Made by a program: the position numbers and the translations under genes. A stretch of 64,000 nucleotides of DNA from JALYZC01 sp963725645 (lineage in GTDB: Bacteria > Actinomycetota > Thermoleophilia > Solirubrobacterales > Solirubrobacteraceae): assembly GCA_963725645.1 (NCBI GenBank), contig CAVRZD010000006.1:248001-312000 (forward strand), in the 5' to 3' direction. Positions 8,177 through 15,524 of the stretch are shown piece after piece. The notes beneath the pieces are model-generated. The model saw only the letters and a list, made by a program, of their open reading frames with translations. It did no database searches and had not been told where the DNA came from. Every line of letters starts with the position of its first letter. Positions within the stretch are counted from its first letter, which is position 1.

Positions 8177-9250
8177 TCAATGCGTCGCGAAGCCGTCGAG
8201 CGACAGCCTGCCGTTCTGGCCGTCGAGCGTGTTGTGGTCGTGTGCGCGCAGGTCGCCGCTCGTGATCCCGCGGTAGGCGCCCGTGCCGCTGGTGAACCTC
8301 GCGGTCCCGACGAAGTCGATCTCGTTCCCGCTGATCGTGTACGGCATCGAGAACGTGCCCGAGGCCGACCCCCGCGGGAACACGAGCCTGAACGTACCCG
8401 TGGCGCGACCGCCCGTGAGCGTGACCACCAGTCCCACGGTCCCGGCACCGAACCCCGCCCCGAAGATCGTGCCGCGGTCCTCGATGGTGCCGGGCGTCGT
8501 CGGCGTCGCAATCGAACGGGTCTGCCCCGACAGGTGCACGGCATGCCGCGCCCGCCGGCCCGCCGGCCGCGTCGTGGTCGCGAGCTGGTAGGTGTCCTGC
8601 AGCTCGTCCTGGAGGATCGTCGCGCTGCCGCGCGCGGTCAGGACCAGATCCCGTGGAAGCCGGCGCGTGCGGTAGCGCCAGCCGGTCGGCGGCTTCAACC
8701 GTCGGCCGAGCGAGCGCAGCTTGGCCAGCGTCAGCGTCGGATCCTTGATCTGCGCGTAGCTCTGCATCACGTAGACATCTCCGCCCGGCGCGACGAGCTC
8801 GAACACCGTGCGCCCCCGCTTCCAGGTCCACGTGTTCCTGCGCGCGATCGTGCGGTCCGTGTACGGCGTCTGCACCAGATCGGCGGCGGTGCGGATCGGA
8901 ATCGTCGCGACCTTCGTCAGCCGCCGGCCGTGGAACGAGCGCCGGCCGCCGGTCTCGGCGCTCGCGGCGTCCATCAGGAAATGCCGCGGCCCGTTGAGCA
9001 CGACCGCCGTGTCGCCGAGCTCGCGGGCCAGCGCGCCCGCGTTGAAGGCGTTCCACCACGCCGGCGGGCAGCGGTTCTGCCCGATCGTGTTCCAGACCGT
9101 CGCAACCGCGGTGGGCGGGACGCCCTTGAGCTCGATGATCTCGCAGTAGCGCGCGTCGTGGAGGCCCGTGACCGCTCGCGGCGCCGCTCCCGCCGCGGCG
9201 GGAGACGCTGCGGCGACAAACGACGCGAGGACGGCGACCGCCGGCCTCAC
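8177..9250 (-). CDS. Secreted protein of unknown function with allene-oxide-cyclase-like C-terminal barrel
   Basis: The GTG at 9250 is chosen because it overlaps the stop of the upstream sulfatase in a GTGA quadruplet (translational coupling) and gives a clean signal peptide (RPAVAVLASFVAAASPAAAGAAP); a longer in-frame reading from 9466 merely shadows the sulfatase. The 357-aa product has a middle domain I do not recognise (DARYCEIIELKG near the start of the mature part). The C-terminal third reads GTFRLVFPRG, GTFSMPYTISGNEIDFVG, ARFTSGTGAYRGITSGDL, like allene-oxide-cyclase or dirigent-type beta barrels. Its partner role with two sulfatases is unknown. Confidence 0.75.
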   Translation of the reverse strand: MRPAVAVLASFVAAASPAAAGAAPRAVTGLHDARYCEIIELKGVPPTAVATVWNTIGQNRCPPAWWNAFNAGALARELGDTAVVLNGPRHFLMDAASAETGGRRSFHGRRLTKVATIPIRTAADLVQTPYTDRTIARRNTWTWKRGRTVFELVAPGGDVYVMQSYAQIKDPTLTLAKLRSLGRRLKPPTGWRYRTRRLPRDLVLTARGSATILQDELQDTYQLATTTRPAGRRARHAVHLSGQTRSIATPTTPGTIEDRGTIFGAGFGAGTVGLVVTLTGGRATGTFRLVFPRGSASGTFSMPYTISGNEIDFVGTARFTSGTGAYRGITSGDLRAHDHNTLDGQNGRLSLDGFATH

Positions 9251-10874
9251 GGCGCCACGGTGCACGCGCGGACGCCCTTGCAGCGATCGAGCTTCACGAG
9301 CTCCGCCGCGAGCCGCGCCTTGACACGCGCGTACGCCGGGTCCGCCGCCACGTTGCGCAGCTGGTACGGATCCGACCGGCGGTCGTAGAGCTCCTGCTCG
9401 CCGGTCTCCTTGTACACGACGTAGGTGTAGCGATCCGTGCGCACGCCCTTGTAGGGCCGGTCCCACGCGTTCTGCGGGATGTCGCCCTCGAACAGCGGCG
9501 CCGGCGCCTCGATCTCGATCGCCGTGTTCGGGCGCAGCCGGGGGTTGCGCACCGTCGGCATGAGCGACACGCCGTCCTGGATGCGGCCGGGCCGCGCCCG
9601 CGCGATGTCCAGGAGGGTGGGGGCGAAGTCGACGTTGGAGACCTGCCCGCGCACCGTCCGTCCGGCCGGCACGCCCGGACCGCGCAGGATGAACGGCACC
9701 CGCACCGATTCCTCGTAGGGCAGGAACTTGTCGCCGGGGATGCGGTGCTGTCCCTGCAGCCAGCCGTTGTCGGAGACGAAGACGACCACCGTGTTCTTGA
9801 GCTGGTTCGTGGAGGTCAGGACCTTCATGAGCTGCTTGACGTGGTCGTCGACCGCCAGCAGCGAGCCGATGCGGCCCTCGTAGTCCAGTTGGAGCTGGTG
9901 GATCTGGTCACCGGTGAGCGAGGGCGCCTTGTTGCGCATGTTGGACGGCTTGTCGGAGAAGTCGGCCTCGTTGAAGCTCGGCCCCACCGGCAGGGTGAAG
10001 CTCGCGCTGCGGCGCTCGTAGCGCGGGGCCGGCCGGGGGTCGCGCCCGGGGCGGTGCATCAGGGTCACCGCGACGTCCTCGCGGTGCGGGGCCGCCGGCG
10101 CCCACCAGATGAAGAACGGCTTCTTCGAGCTGCGCTGCGAGCGAACGAGATCCTCGGTGATCTTGCCCGTCACGTCCGGCGAGTAGTCAGCCGGTCGTTG
10201 CGCTCCCCAGTAGTGGTAGGGCTCCGGGCCGAAGACCGAGTGGAGCTTGCCCAGGACCCCGGCGAGACCGCCCGGGTTGGGGATCACCTCGATGTTCGCG
10301 AACTCGACGAGCTTGCGCGCGAAGTCTCCGTCGCCCCACGACCGCAGCTTGCCGTTCAGGTTCATCACGAAGTTGTAGTAGTCGTAGGCCGAGACGTCGA
10401 GGAGCCCGCGCCAGATGTCGAAGCCCGCCGGGACCTCGCCGTGGGCATCGCGCGCGCCGTAGCCGTTGAGCCACTTGCCGACCAGCGCGGTGCGGTAGCC
10501 GACCCGCTTGAGCCACACCGGCAGGACGTTCTCTCGGTGCTTCATCCCGTACCAGCCGTACGGGTAGAAGTTGCCCGCCACGCCGTGGTTGTGGGCGTAC
10601 TGCCCGGTGATGAAGGTCGCCCGCGACGGGCAGCACAGGGGGAAGGAGTCGACCGCGTCGGCGAACGTCGTGCCCTGCGGCGGCGAGCAGCCGGCGGACG
10701 TTGGGCATCTTCGCGACGTCGGCCAGCGTCTGGTCGTCGGTCATGACGACGAGGATGTTTGGGCGCCCGTCCTTCGCCGCCGAGGCGGGGCGGCCCTGAG
10801 CGCTGATCGGCAGCGCGAGCAGCGCGAGCGCCGCGAGCGCGGCCGGAATCCATGCGGAGCGTCGTCCCTTCAAC
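9247..10874 (-). pseudogene. Secreted type I sulfatase, interrupted by a one-base frameshift
   Basis: Reading starts at a TTG (10874) followed by a signal peptide (KGRRSAWIPAALAALALLALP) and RPNILVVMTDDQTLADVAKMPNVRRLLAA. The frame is then lost at about 10675-10684, where one extra G (minus strand) follows GCCGCC. Removing it restores GTTFADAVDSFPLCCPSRATFITG, with the C-x-P-S-R sulfatase motif, in frame with the remaining roughly 440 residues down to 9247. These include ALVGKWLNGYG, VVVFVSDNGWLQGQH and YDRRSDPYQLRNVAADP. The later part alone (from 10581) lacks the active site. It is either a sequencing error or a recently broken gene. Confidence 0.85.
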
Positions 10875-10889
10875 CCGCCAGCGAAACTA

Positions 10890-10910
10890 CACCGTGTGTC
10901 ACACGGTGTC
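10890..10910. promoter_or_regulatory. Perfect 21-bp palindrome, probable TetR operator
   Basis: Two perfectly inverted 10-nt arms (ACACCGTGTG and CACACGGTGT) flank a single central T. The site lies between the divergent sulfatase and tetR genes, 15 nt from the sulfatase start. It covers the position expected for the -35 of the tetR promoter, whose -10 is TATTGT at 10921-10926. Binding there would repress tetR and could block the divergent sulfatase cluster too (inference). Confidence 0.75.
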
Positions 10911-10920
10911 AACTTTCGGG

Positions 10921-10926
10921 TATTGT
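10921..10926 (+). promoter_or_regulatory. Predicted -10 box (TATTGT) of tetR
   Basis: TATTGT ends 7 nt before the tetR ATG at 10934 and no Shine-Dalgarno is visible. The palindromic operator ends 10 nt upstream. Confidence 0.5.
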
Positions 10927-10933
10927 GCCGTCC

Positions 10934-11569
10934 ATGACAACGCATAGGGCCGTGGTCCGCCAGTCCCGTAAACAAAGTCGGGAGCAGATCGTTGCGGCGG
11001 CGGCGGAACTCGTTCGCCGCACGTCGTATGCCGAGCTCAGCGTCGACGAGGTCATGCGCGAGGCCGGGATCGGCCGCACGATCTTCTACCGGCATTTCGA
11101 CGACCTCGCCGACCTGCTCATGCGCGCGGGCCGCGAGGCGATCGACGAGCTGTTCGAGGCGCAGCGCGCGCTGGCCGAGGCCCAGCTCGGCGACGGGCCC
11201 GAGGTCGTCCGCCAGGTGGTCGAGACGGCCGTCGCCGTCTACGAGCGCCACGGGCCGCTGCTGCGGGCGATCGCCGAGGCCGCCGCCAGCGACGAGCAGG
11301 TGGCCGCGGGCCAGGAGGCGATGCGCGAGCGCTTCGACGAGCTGCTCGCGGACGCGCTGCGCGAGATGCCGCACATCGCCGAGCACCCGCCGGCCGACGT
11401 CGCCGAAACCGCCCGCGCCCTCAACGGCCTGAACGTGAGCTACCTGCTCGATGCGTACGGCCGCGAGCCCCGCGTGTCCGCCGAAACGGCGACGCAGACG
11501 CTGACCGAGATCTGGGTCGCAATGATCCACCGAACCGCCTCCACCCCGACGACGAAAGGCCTGGCCTGA
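10934..11569 (+). CDS. TetR family transcriptional regulator
   Basis: This 211-aa regulator has a TetR helix-turn-helix at residues ~15-60: SREQIVAAAAELVRRTSYAELSVDEVMREAGIGRTIFYRHFDDLADLL. It is followed by an all-helical ligand-binding and dimerisation domain. The ATG at 10934 follows the TATTGT -10 closely. A perfect palindrome at 10890-10910 immediately upstream is its likely operator. The TGA overlaps the ATG of the haloalkane dehalogenase gene (TGATG), so the two are translated together and the dehalogenase pathway is the likely target of regulation. The ligand is unknown; a halogenated or hydrophobic small molecule is the natural guess. Confidence 0.93.
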   Translation: MTTHRAVVRQSRKQSREQIVAAAAELVRRTSYAELSVDEVMREAGIGRTIFYRHFDDLADLLMRAGREAIDELFEAQRALAEAQLGDGPEVVRQVVETAVAVYERHGPLLRAIAEAAASDEQVAAGQEAMRERFDELLADALREMPHIAEHPPADVAETARALNGLNVSYLLDAYGREPRVSAETATQTLTEIWVAMIHRTASTPTTKGLA

Positions 11570-12450
11570 TGGACGTCTTCCGCACCCCCGACGAGCGCTT
11601 CGAGAACCTCCCCGGCTACCCCTACGAGCCCCACTACGTCGAGGTCGACGGCCTGCGCCTGCACCACCTCGACGAGGGCTCGGGGCGCACGGTCGTGTGC
11701 TTCCACGGCGAGCCGGACTGGAGCTACCTGTACCGGCACATGCTCGACGCGCTGGTCGCGAGCGGTCACCGGGTCGTGTGCACGGACCTGCCGGGCTTCG
11801 GCAGGTCCGACAAGCCCACCGACCAGGAGTGGTACACGTACGAGCGCCACGTCGAGTACGTCACCCAGCACCTCGACCAGCTCGACCTCGACGACGTCAC
11901 CGTGGTCGTGCAGGACTGGGGCGGGCCGATCGGGCTGCGCTGGGCGGTCGAGCACGCCGACCAGGTCGGCCGGCTGGTGATCCTGAACACCGGCCTGTTC
12001 CTGGGGCGGGTGAGCAAGGGGTTCATGGCGTGGCGCAACTTCGCCGAACGCACGCCCGACCTTCCGATCGGGATGATCATGCAGGGCGCGACCACCACCG
12101 ACCTGCCCCCGGAGATCGTCGCCGCCTACGAGGCCCCGTTCCCGACGCCGGAGAGCAAGGCCGGCGCGCAGCGCTTTCCGCTGCTCGTGCCGCTGACGCC
12201 CGACGAGCCGATCGTCGCGGACCAGCTCGCGGTGAAGGATGCGCTGTCGAAGTGGGACAAGCCGGCGCTGGTGGCGTTCTCTGACAGCGACCCGGTCTTC
12301 CCCTACCCGAAGGCCGGCGACGTGTTCACGGACCTGATCCCGACGGCGGGCGAGCAGGTGCGGATCGAGGGCGCCGCGCACTTCCTGCAGGAGGACCGCG
12401 GCCCCGAGATCGTCGAGGCGATGCTGGCCGCGTTCGGCGCGCCGGCCTGA
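11569..12450 (+). CDS. Haloalkane dehalogenase (HLD-I-like alpha/beta hydrolase)
   Basis: This 293-aa cytosolic alpha/beta hydrolase is predicted to replace a halide on an alkyl chain with hydroxyl. Visible catalytic residues follow the HLD pattern: HGEPDWSYLYRHM at 46-58, nucleophile Asp116 followed by halide-binding Trp117 (VVVQDWGGPIGLR), a second candidate halide Trp155, an acidic residue in FSDSDP (Asp239 or Asp241) in the HLD-I position, and His271 (AAHFLQED). An Asp rather than Ser nucleophile and HGEP rather than HGNP favour HLD-I dehalogenases over ordinary esterases or epoxide hydrolases. It is translationally coupled to the upstream tetR. Substrate range is not deducible. Confidence 0.88.
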   Translation: MDVFRTPDERFENLPGYPYEPHYVEVDGLRLHHLDEGSGRTVVCFHGEPDWSYLYRHMLDALVASGHRVVCTDLPGFGRSDKPTDQEWYTYERHVEYVTQHLDQLDLDDVTVVVQDWGGPIGLRWAVEHADQVGRLVILNTGLFLGRVSKGFMAWRNFAERTPDLPIGMIMQGATTTDLPPEIVAAYEAPFPTPESKAGAQRFPLLVPLTPDEPIVADQLAVKDALSKWDKPALVAFSDSDPVFPYPKAGDVFTDLIPTAGEQVRIEGAAHFLQEDRGPEIVEAMLAAFGAPA

Positions 12451-12460
12451 GGGGTCGGCG

Positions 12461-12901
12461 ATGCCGATCGAACCCGACCAGCGGCAGTTCGCCGAGGTCG
12501 CAGCGCTCGCCGGCGGCGAGGCGGACGGACCGGTGGTGATGTTGAACCTCAATCGGTATCGCGAACGCGCCGCCTACGAGGAGGACGTGCCCGGCGGAGC
12601 GCCGGCCGACGTGTCCGGCCACGAGGCCTATCTGCGCTACGGCGCCGCCGCAAGCGCCGTGCTCGACCGCCTGGGCGGACGGATCCTCTGGCACGCGGAG
12701 TGCAAGCGCACGGTGATCGGTGACGACACCGACCGCTACGACGAGGTGATCGCCGTCTGGTACCCGAGCCTGGCGGCCTTCAAGGCGCTGGCGACCGACC
12801 CCCACCTGCTGGCGGCGCGGCCGCATCGCGTCGCGGCGCTCGAACGCGCCGCGCTGATCTGCTGTGAGTCCGGCGCCGACGCGGTCCTCAGCGGCGCCTG
12901 A
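12461..12901 (+). CDS. DUF1330-like protein
   Basis: This 146-aa protein follows the dehalogenase by 10 nt in the same operon. It has the ferredoxin-like dimeric alpha/beta-barrel pattern of DUF1330/EthD-type proteins: GPVVMLNLNRYRERAAYEED, then YLRYGAAASAVLDRLGGRILW and YDEVIAVWYPSLAAFKALATDPHLLAARPHR. The family function is not established; small barrels of this type sometimes assist degradation pathways. The end overlaps the convergent 70-aa Tat protein gene by 14 bp. Confidence 0.85.
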   Translation: MPIEPDQRQFAEVAALAGGEADGPVVMLNLNRYRERAAYEEDVPGGAPADVSGHEAYLRYGAAASAVLDRLGGRILWHAECKRTVIGDDTDRYDEVIAVWYPSLAAFKALATDPHLLAARPHRVAALERAALICCESGADAVLSGA

Positions 12902-13100
12902 CGCCCGGCGCCTGGGTCGTCGAGCCGAAGACGAGCGCGCGGGCGTAGGCCTCCAGGTCCGAGATCAACGACGCCGTTCCTGCGCCTCGAGCCAGGGTGC
13001 GGATCGGGCCGCCCATCGCGAGGCCGACACCCAGTCCCGCGGCGCCGCCGACGAACGCGCGTCGAGTGAGACCGCGATGGTCCGGCCCCTGCGTCACCAC
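12888..13100 (-). CDS. 70-aa Tat-signal microprotein of unknown function
   Basis: The GTG at 13100 begins 2 nt after the Rieske stop, so the two are almost certainly co-transcribed. The product has a twin-arginine signal (LTRRAFVGGAAGLGVGLAMGG) at residues 10-30 and then only about 40 residues (SLISDLEAYARALVFGSTTQAPGVRRR). It may be a small exported partner of the Rieske protein or the remnant of a larger Tat-exported enzyme. I do not recognise the mature part. An alternative start is the GTG at 13097. Confidence 0.6.
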   Translation of the reverse strand: MVTQGPDHRGLTRRAFVGGAAGLGVGLAMGGPIRTLARGAGTASLISDLEAYARALVFGSTTQAPGVRRR

Positions 13101-13102
13101 CG

Positions 13103-13474
13103 TCAGTCGATCAGCCAGATTGCGCCGTCGCGGACCTCGACCGGGAAGGTCCTCAGCGCTCGGGCGCCGGTCGTCGCCTTGACGGCGCCCGCCAGCGGCT
13201 TGAACGCGCCCTGCGGACCCCGCACCATCCTGCCGTTGGCGACGTCGTAACGCGCGCCGTGCCATGGGCACTCCAGGCATCCGTCGTCGGTCACGCGTCC
13301 CTCGCCCAGGGAGGCGAGGAGGTGGCGGCAGCGGTTGGAGACCGCGAACGGCTCGCCGGCGCTGATGCCCACGGCCAGGGCGCCGTGCGGTGTCCCCTCC
13401 ACGACGGAAACCTGTGAGGCACCGAGGTCGTCGATGGCCACGAGGCGGATGGCGGATGGCTCGCGGCTGGTCAC
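13103..13474 (-). CDS. Rieske [2Fe-2S] ferredoxin-like protein
   Basis: This 123-aa soluble Rieske domain carries the two ligand motifs C-x-H (SNRCRHLLASLGEG) and C-x-x-H (CLECPWHGARYDVANGRM), separated by the usual 15-20 residues. Small stand-alone Rieske ferredoxins carry electrons to oxygenases or to partner oxidoreductases. No oxygenase gene lies next to it. The GTG at 13474 follows a GATAGT hexamer by 6 nt without a Shine-Dalgarno. It is followed 2 nt later by a 70-aa Tat-signal protein on the same strand. Confidence 0.9.
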   Translation of the reverse strand: MTSREPSAIRLVAIDDLGASQVSVVEGTPHGALAVGISAGEPFAVSNRCRHLLASLGEGRVTDDGCLECPWHGARYDVANGRMVRGPQGAFKPLAGAVKATTGARALRTFPVEVRDGAIWLID

Positions 13475-13480
13475 CCGCGG

Positions 13481-13486
13481 ACTATC
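13481..13486 (-). promoter_or_regulatory. Predicted -10 box (GATAGT) of the Rieske gene
   Basis: The minus-strand sequence GTGAGATAGT ends 6 nt before the GTG at 13474. The same GGTGAGATAGT core and spacing recurs before the gene starting at 57915. Confidence 0.4.
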
Positions 13487-13580
13487 TCACGAGCCACAGA
13501 GCGCATGCCTTGCCTTCCGCAGCCGGCCGCAAGTACGATCGCCGCAGCGGGCGGCGCTGCGAACAGAGAGGAGCCAGTCC

Positions 13581-14003
13581 ATGCCGGATGACGTGAAGAG
13601 CCTGCTCCGCCGCTTCTATGCCGAGGTGAGCGCGGGCAATCTCGCTGTGATCGACGAGCTGGTCGCCGACGACGTCGTCGAGCACGAGGAGTTCCCGGGG
13701 CTCGAGCCCAACAAGGAAGGCGTCAAGCAGTTCTTCGCCCTGTTCCGCGCCGCGTTTCCCGACGTCCGCATGGAGCCCCACGAGATGGTCGCCGAGGGCG
13801 ACCTGGTGTCCGCCCGGGTCACCATCACGGGGACGCACCAGGGCGAGTTCATGGGGATCCCGCCGAGCGGCAAGCGCATCGAGGTGGAGACCTTCGACCT
13901 GCTTCGCATCCGTGACGGGCAGGCCGCAGAGCACTGGGGCCTGATCGACGCGATGACGATGATGCAGCAGCTGGGCGCGATGCCGGAGCAGGCTCCGGCG
14001 TAA
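13581..14003 (+). CDS. SnoaL-like ester cyclase/NTF2-fold protein
   Basis: This 140-aa protein has the cone-shaped NTF2-like fold of SnoaL-type polyketide cyclases: VKSLLRRFYAEVSAGNLAVIDELVADDVVEHEE, then FFALFRAAFPDVRMEPHEMVAEGDLVSARVTITGTHQGEFMGIPPSGKRIEVETFDLLRIRDGQAAEHWGLID. Members act as small cyclases, isomerases or ligand-binding proteins; without a polyketide cluster nearby its substrate cannot be assigned. The ATG at 13581 has a GAGAGGAG ribosome site and a TACGAT hexamer at 13534-13539 as candidate -10. A second SnoaL-like gene lies at 21486-21926. Confidence 0.85.
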   Translation: MPDDVKSLLRRFYAEVSAGNLAVIDELVADDVVEHEEFPGLEPNKEGVKQFFALFRAAFPDVRMEPHEMVAEGDLVSARVTITGTHQGEFMGIPPSGKRIEVETFDLLRIRDGQAAEHWGLIDAMTMMQQLGAMPEQAPA

Positions 14004-14028
14004 GCGTGCACCGACGCTCGTCGCGACT

Positions 14029-14772
14029 CTACGGGCTCGGTGCGAGCACGCCGAGCCATTCTCGCGGAAGAAACGACGGGACCGGCTCGGGAAAATCCGG
14101 GAACAGCTCGCGGGCGGCTTGAGCAGACGGGTGGGTGACCACGTGCTCGTGGAGGTCGGCGAAGGCATCGAGTGAGCGGACGCTGCACAGGACCTGAAGC
14201 GTCGCCGCGTTGGGCGGATCGGTACTGAGCGTGCCGTCGGCGAGCAGGGCGTCGGCGCGGTCGAGCAGCTTTGGCAACTGGGCGAGGTCGCCCCGGACCG
14301 TCGCCTCATCTGCACTGACCGCACGGGCGTAGTAGCGCGCGTTCATTCCGCTGGTGCGCGCAGCGACCGCCGGCGCCGGCACGTTCGATGCCTCCGCCAG
14401 CCAGCGCCGGAGACCCATATCACGCACCAGTCCCCAGCGGATGATCCGCCGCGGCACGCCCTGAAGCTCCTCCTCGCCCCAGCGCTCGGCCTCCTCGACG
14501 CGCGCTCGCAGCTTTGGCTCAGCCGGGAAGAGTGGCGGCTCGGGCTCGAGCTGCTCCACGGCACGAGCGATCTGGCGTGAGCCCTGGATGCGACGCCCGG
14601 CCAGCTTCAGGGCCGGCACGGTGCCGCCGCGAAACCCGACCAGCCGCAGGTGGATGCGCTGCATGCCGGGCAGGACGCTGACCAGCTGGAACTCGATGCC
14701 CTTGAGTTCCAGCATCTTCCGCACCGCGTGCGTGGGGTGCGACGGCGGAAACCAATAGAGCTTTGCGCTCAC
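14029..14772 (-). CDS. Glutathione S-transferase-like protein
   Basis: Translation is placed at the GTG at 14772, where the thioredoxin-like N-domain begins (SAKLYWFPPSHPTHAVRKMLELKGIEFQLVSVLPG), giving 247 aa. Upstream in-frame codons to 14895 do not look native. The N-domain continues with GGTVPALKLAGRRIQGSRQIARAVEQLEPEPPLFP, the cis-Pro and glutathione-binding region, followed by a helical C-domain. No CxxC is present. Actinobacteria generally lack glutathione, so the true thiol partner (mycothiol or none) is open. Confidence 0.8.
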   Translation of the reverse strand: MSAKLYWFPPSHPTHAVRKMLELKGIEFQLVSVLPGMQRIHLRLVGFRGGTVPALKLAGRRIQGSRQIARAVEQLEPEPPLFPAEPKLRARVEEAERWGEEELQGVPRRIIRWGLVRDMGLRRWLAEASNVPAPAVAARTSGMNARYYARAVSADEATVRGDLAQLPKLLDRADALLADGTLSTDPPNAATLQVLCSVRSLDAFADLHEHVVTHPSAQAARELFPDFPEPVPSFLPREWLGVLAPSP

Positions 14773-14930
14773 CGATCTGACACTACATCCACTCCGACCG
14801 ACAGGTCCCAGGACCGCCGATGAGTTTCCCGCGCGCCGCCGGTCTCTCAGCCAAAGGGAAAGGAGGACAGACGTGAAGCGACCATCACCGTCCAATTGGA
14901 GGAGCGGATGGAAAGCTGAAGTCGAGCGGC

Positions 14931-15389
14931 CTACCGCCCGAGTGTCCGCACGAGCTCGCGGGCCTGCTCGCGGCGACCGTCGAGGAGCTCCCGCACCTCG
15001 GTGAGACCCGCGCGCAGCTCCGCATCGCCGACCTCGACCGGCAACATCGAATCCTGGAGCGCGGCGAGGGCGCGGTCCGCTTCATCGGCGGCATCGATGG
15101 CACCGCCGATGAAGCCCTTCGCGCCGGTCGACGGAAGGCCGGGCGATGGTGCCTCGAAGGTGCGACCCGGTAGACCGTGCCGGACGGCGAACTCCGCGTA
15201 CGTGCGCTTCGCTCGGCCGTAGGCGACCTGAACCGGCCCGAAGAGCTCCGCCTCGAGCCTGTCGGCGGTGGGCTCGTCGAGCTGCTCGTAGGCGGCGCCC
15301 AGCGCCGCGAGCGCGAACCCGATGCGCTCGATTGCCTTCGCGAGGCCGTCGAGGAGTTGCTGCCGCGCCTCCACGGTGGTGTACGCCAT
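14931..15389 (-). CDS. Hypothetical helical protein, 152 aa
   Basis: This is a soluble, charged, mostly helical protein with no signal peptide: VEARQQLLDGLAKAIERIGFALAALGAAYEQL, then PTADRLEAELFGPVQVAYGRAKRTYAEFAVRHGL, and a C-terminal amphipathic region rich in Glu, Arg and Leu. I do not recognise the family. The ATG at 15389 lies 6 nt after a TAGGCT box (15396-15401, minus strand), supporting a real gene with a leaderless transcript. It is upstream of and co-directional with the GST-like gene, 158 nt apart. Confidence 0.75.
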   Translation of the reverse strand: MAYTTVEARQQLLDGLAKAIERIGFALAALGAAYEQLDEPTADRLEAELFGPVQVAYGRAKRTYAEFAVRHGLPGRTFEAPSPGLPSTGAKGFIGGAIDAADEADRALAALQDSMLPVEVGDAELRAGLTEVRELLDGRREQARELVRTLGR

Positions 15390-15395
15390 GGCGCC

Positions 15396-15401
15396 AGCCT
15401 A
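15396..15401 (-). promoter_or_regulatory. Predicted -10 box (TAGGCT) of the 152-aa protein gene
   Basis: TAGGCT on the minus strand ends 6 nt before the ATG at 15389, consistent with transcription starting at or next to the start codon. Confidence 0.4.
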
Positions 15402-15524
15402 GTTCCTTGACAGCCGGCAACGCCGGCGAAGAGAATCGCCGGCGACGTGGTGGAGGGCCGGCCGGCGTGGCCGTCGCGCCGGGATCCACCCAACCGGGGA
15501 GTGCGCTTGGCCGTTGCGCTGTTG

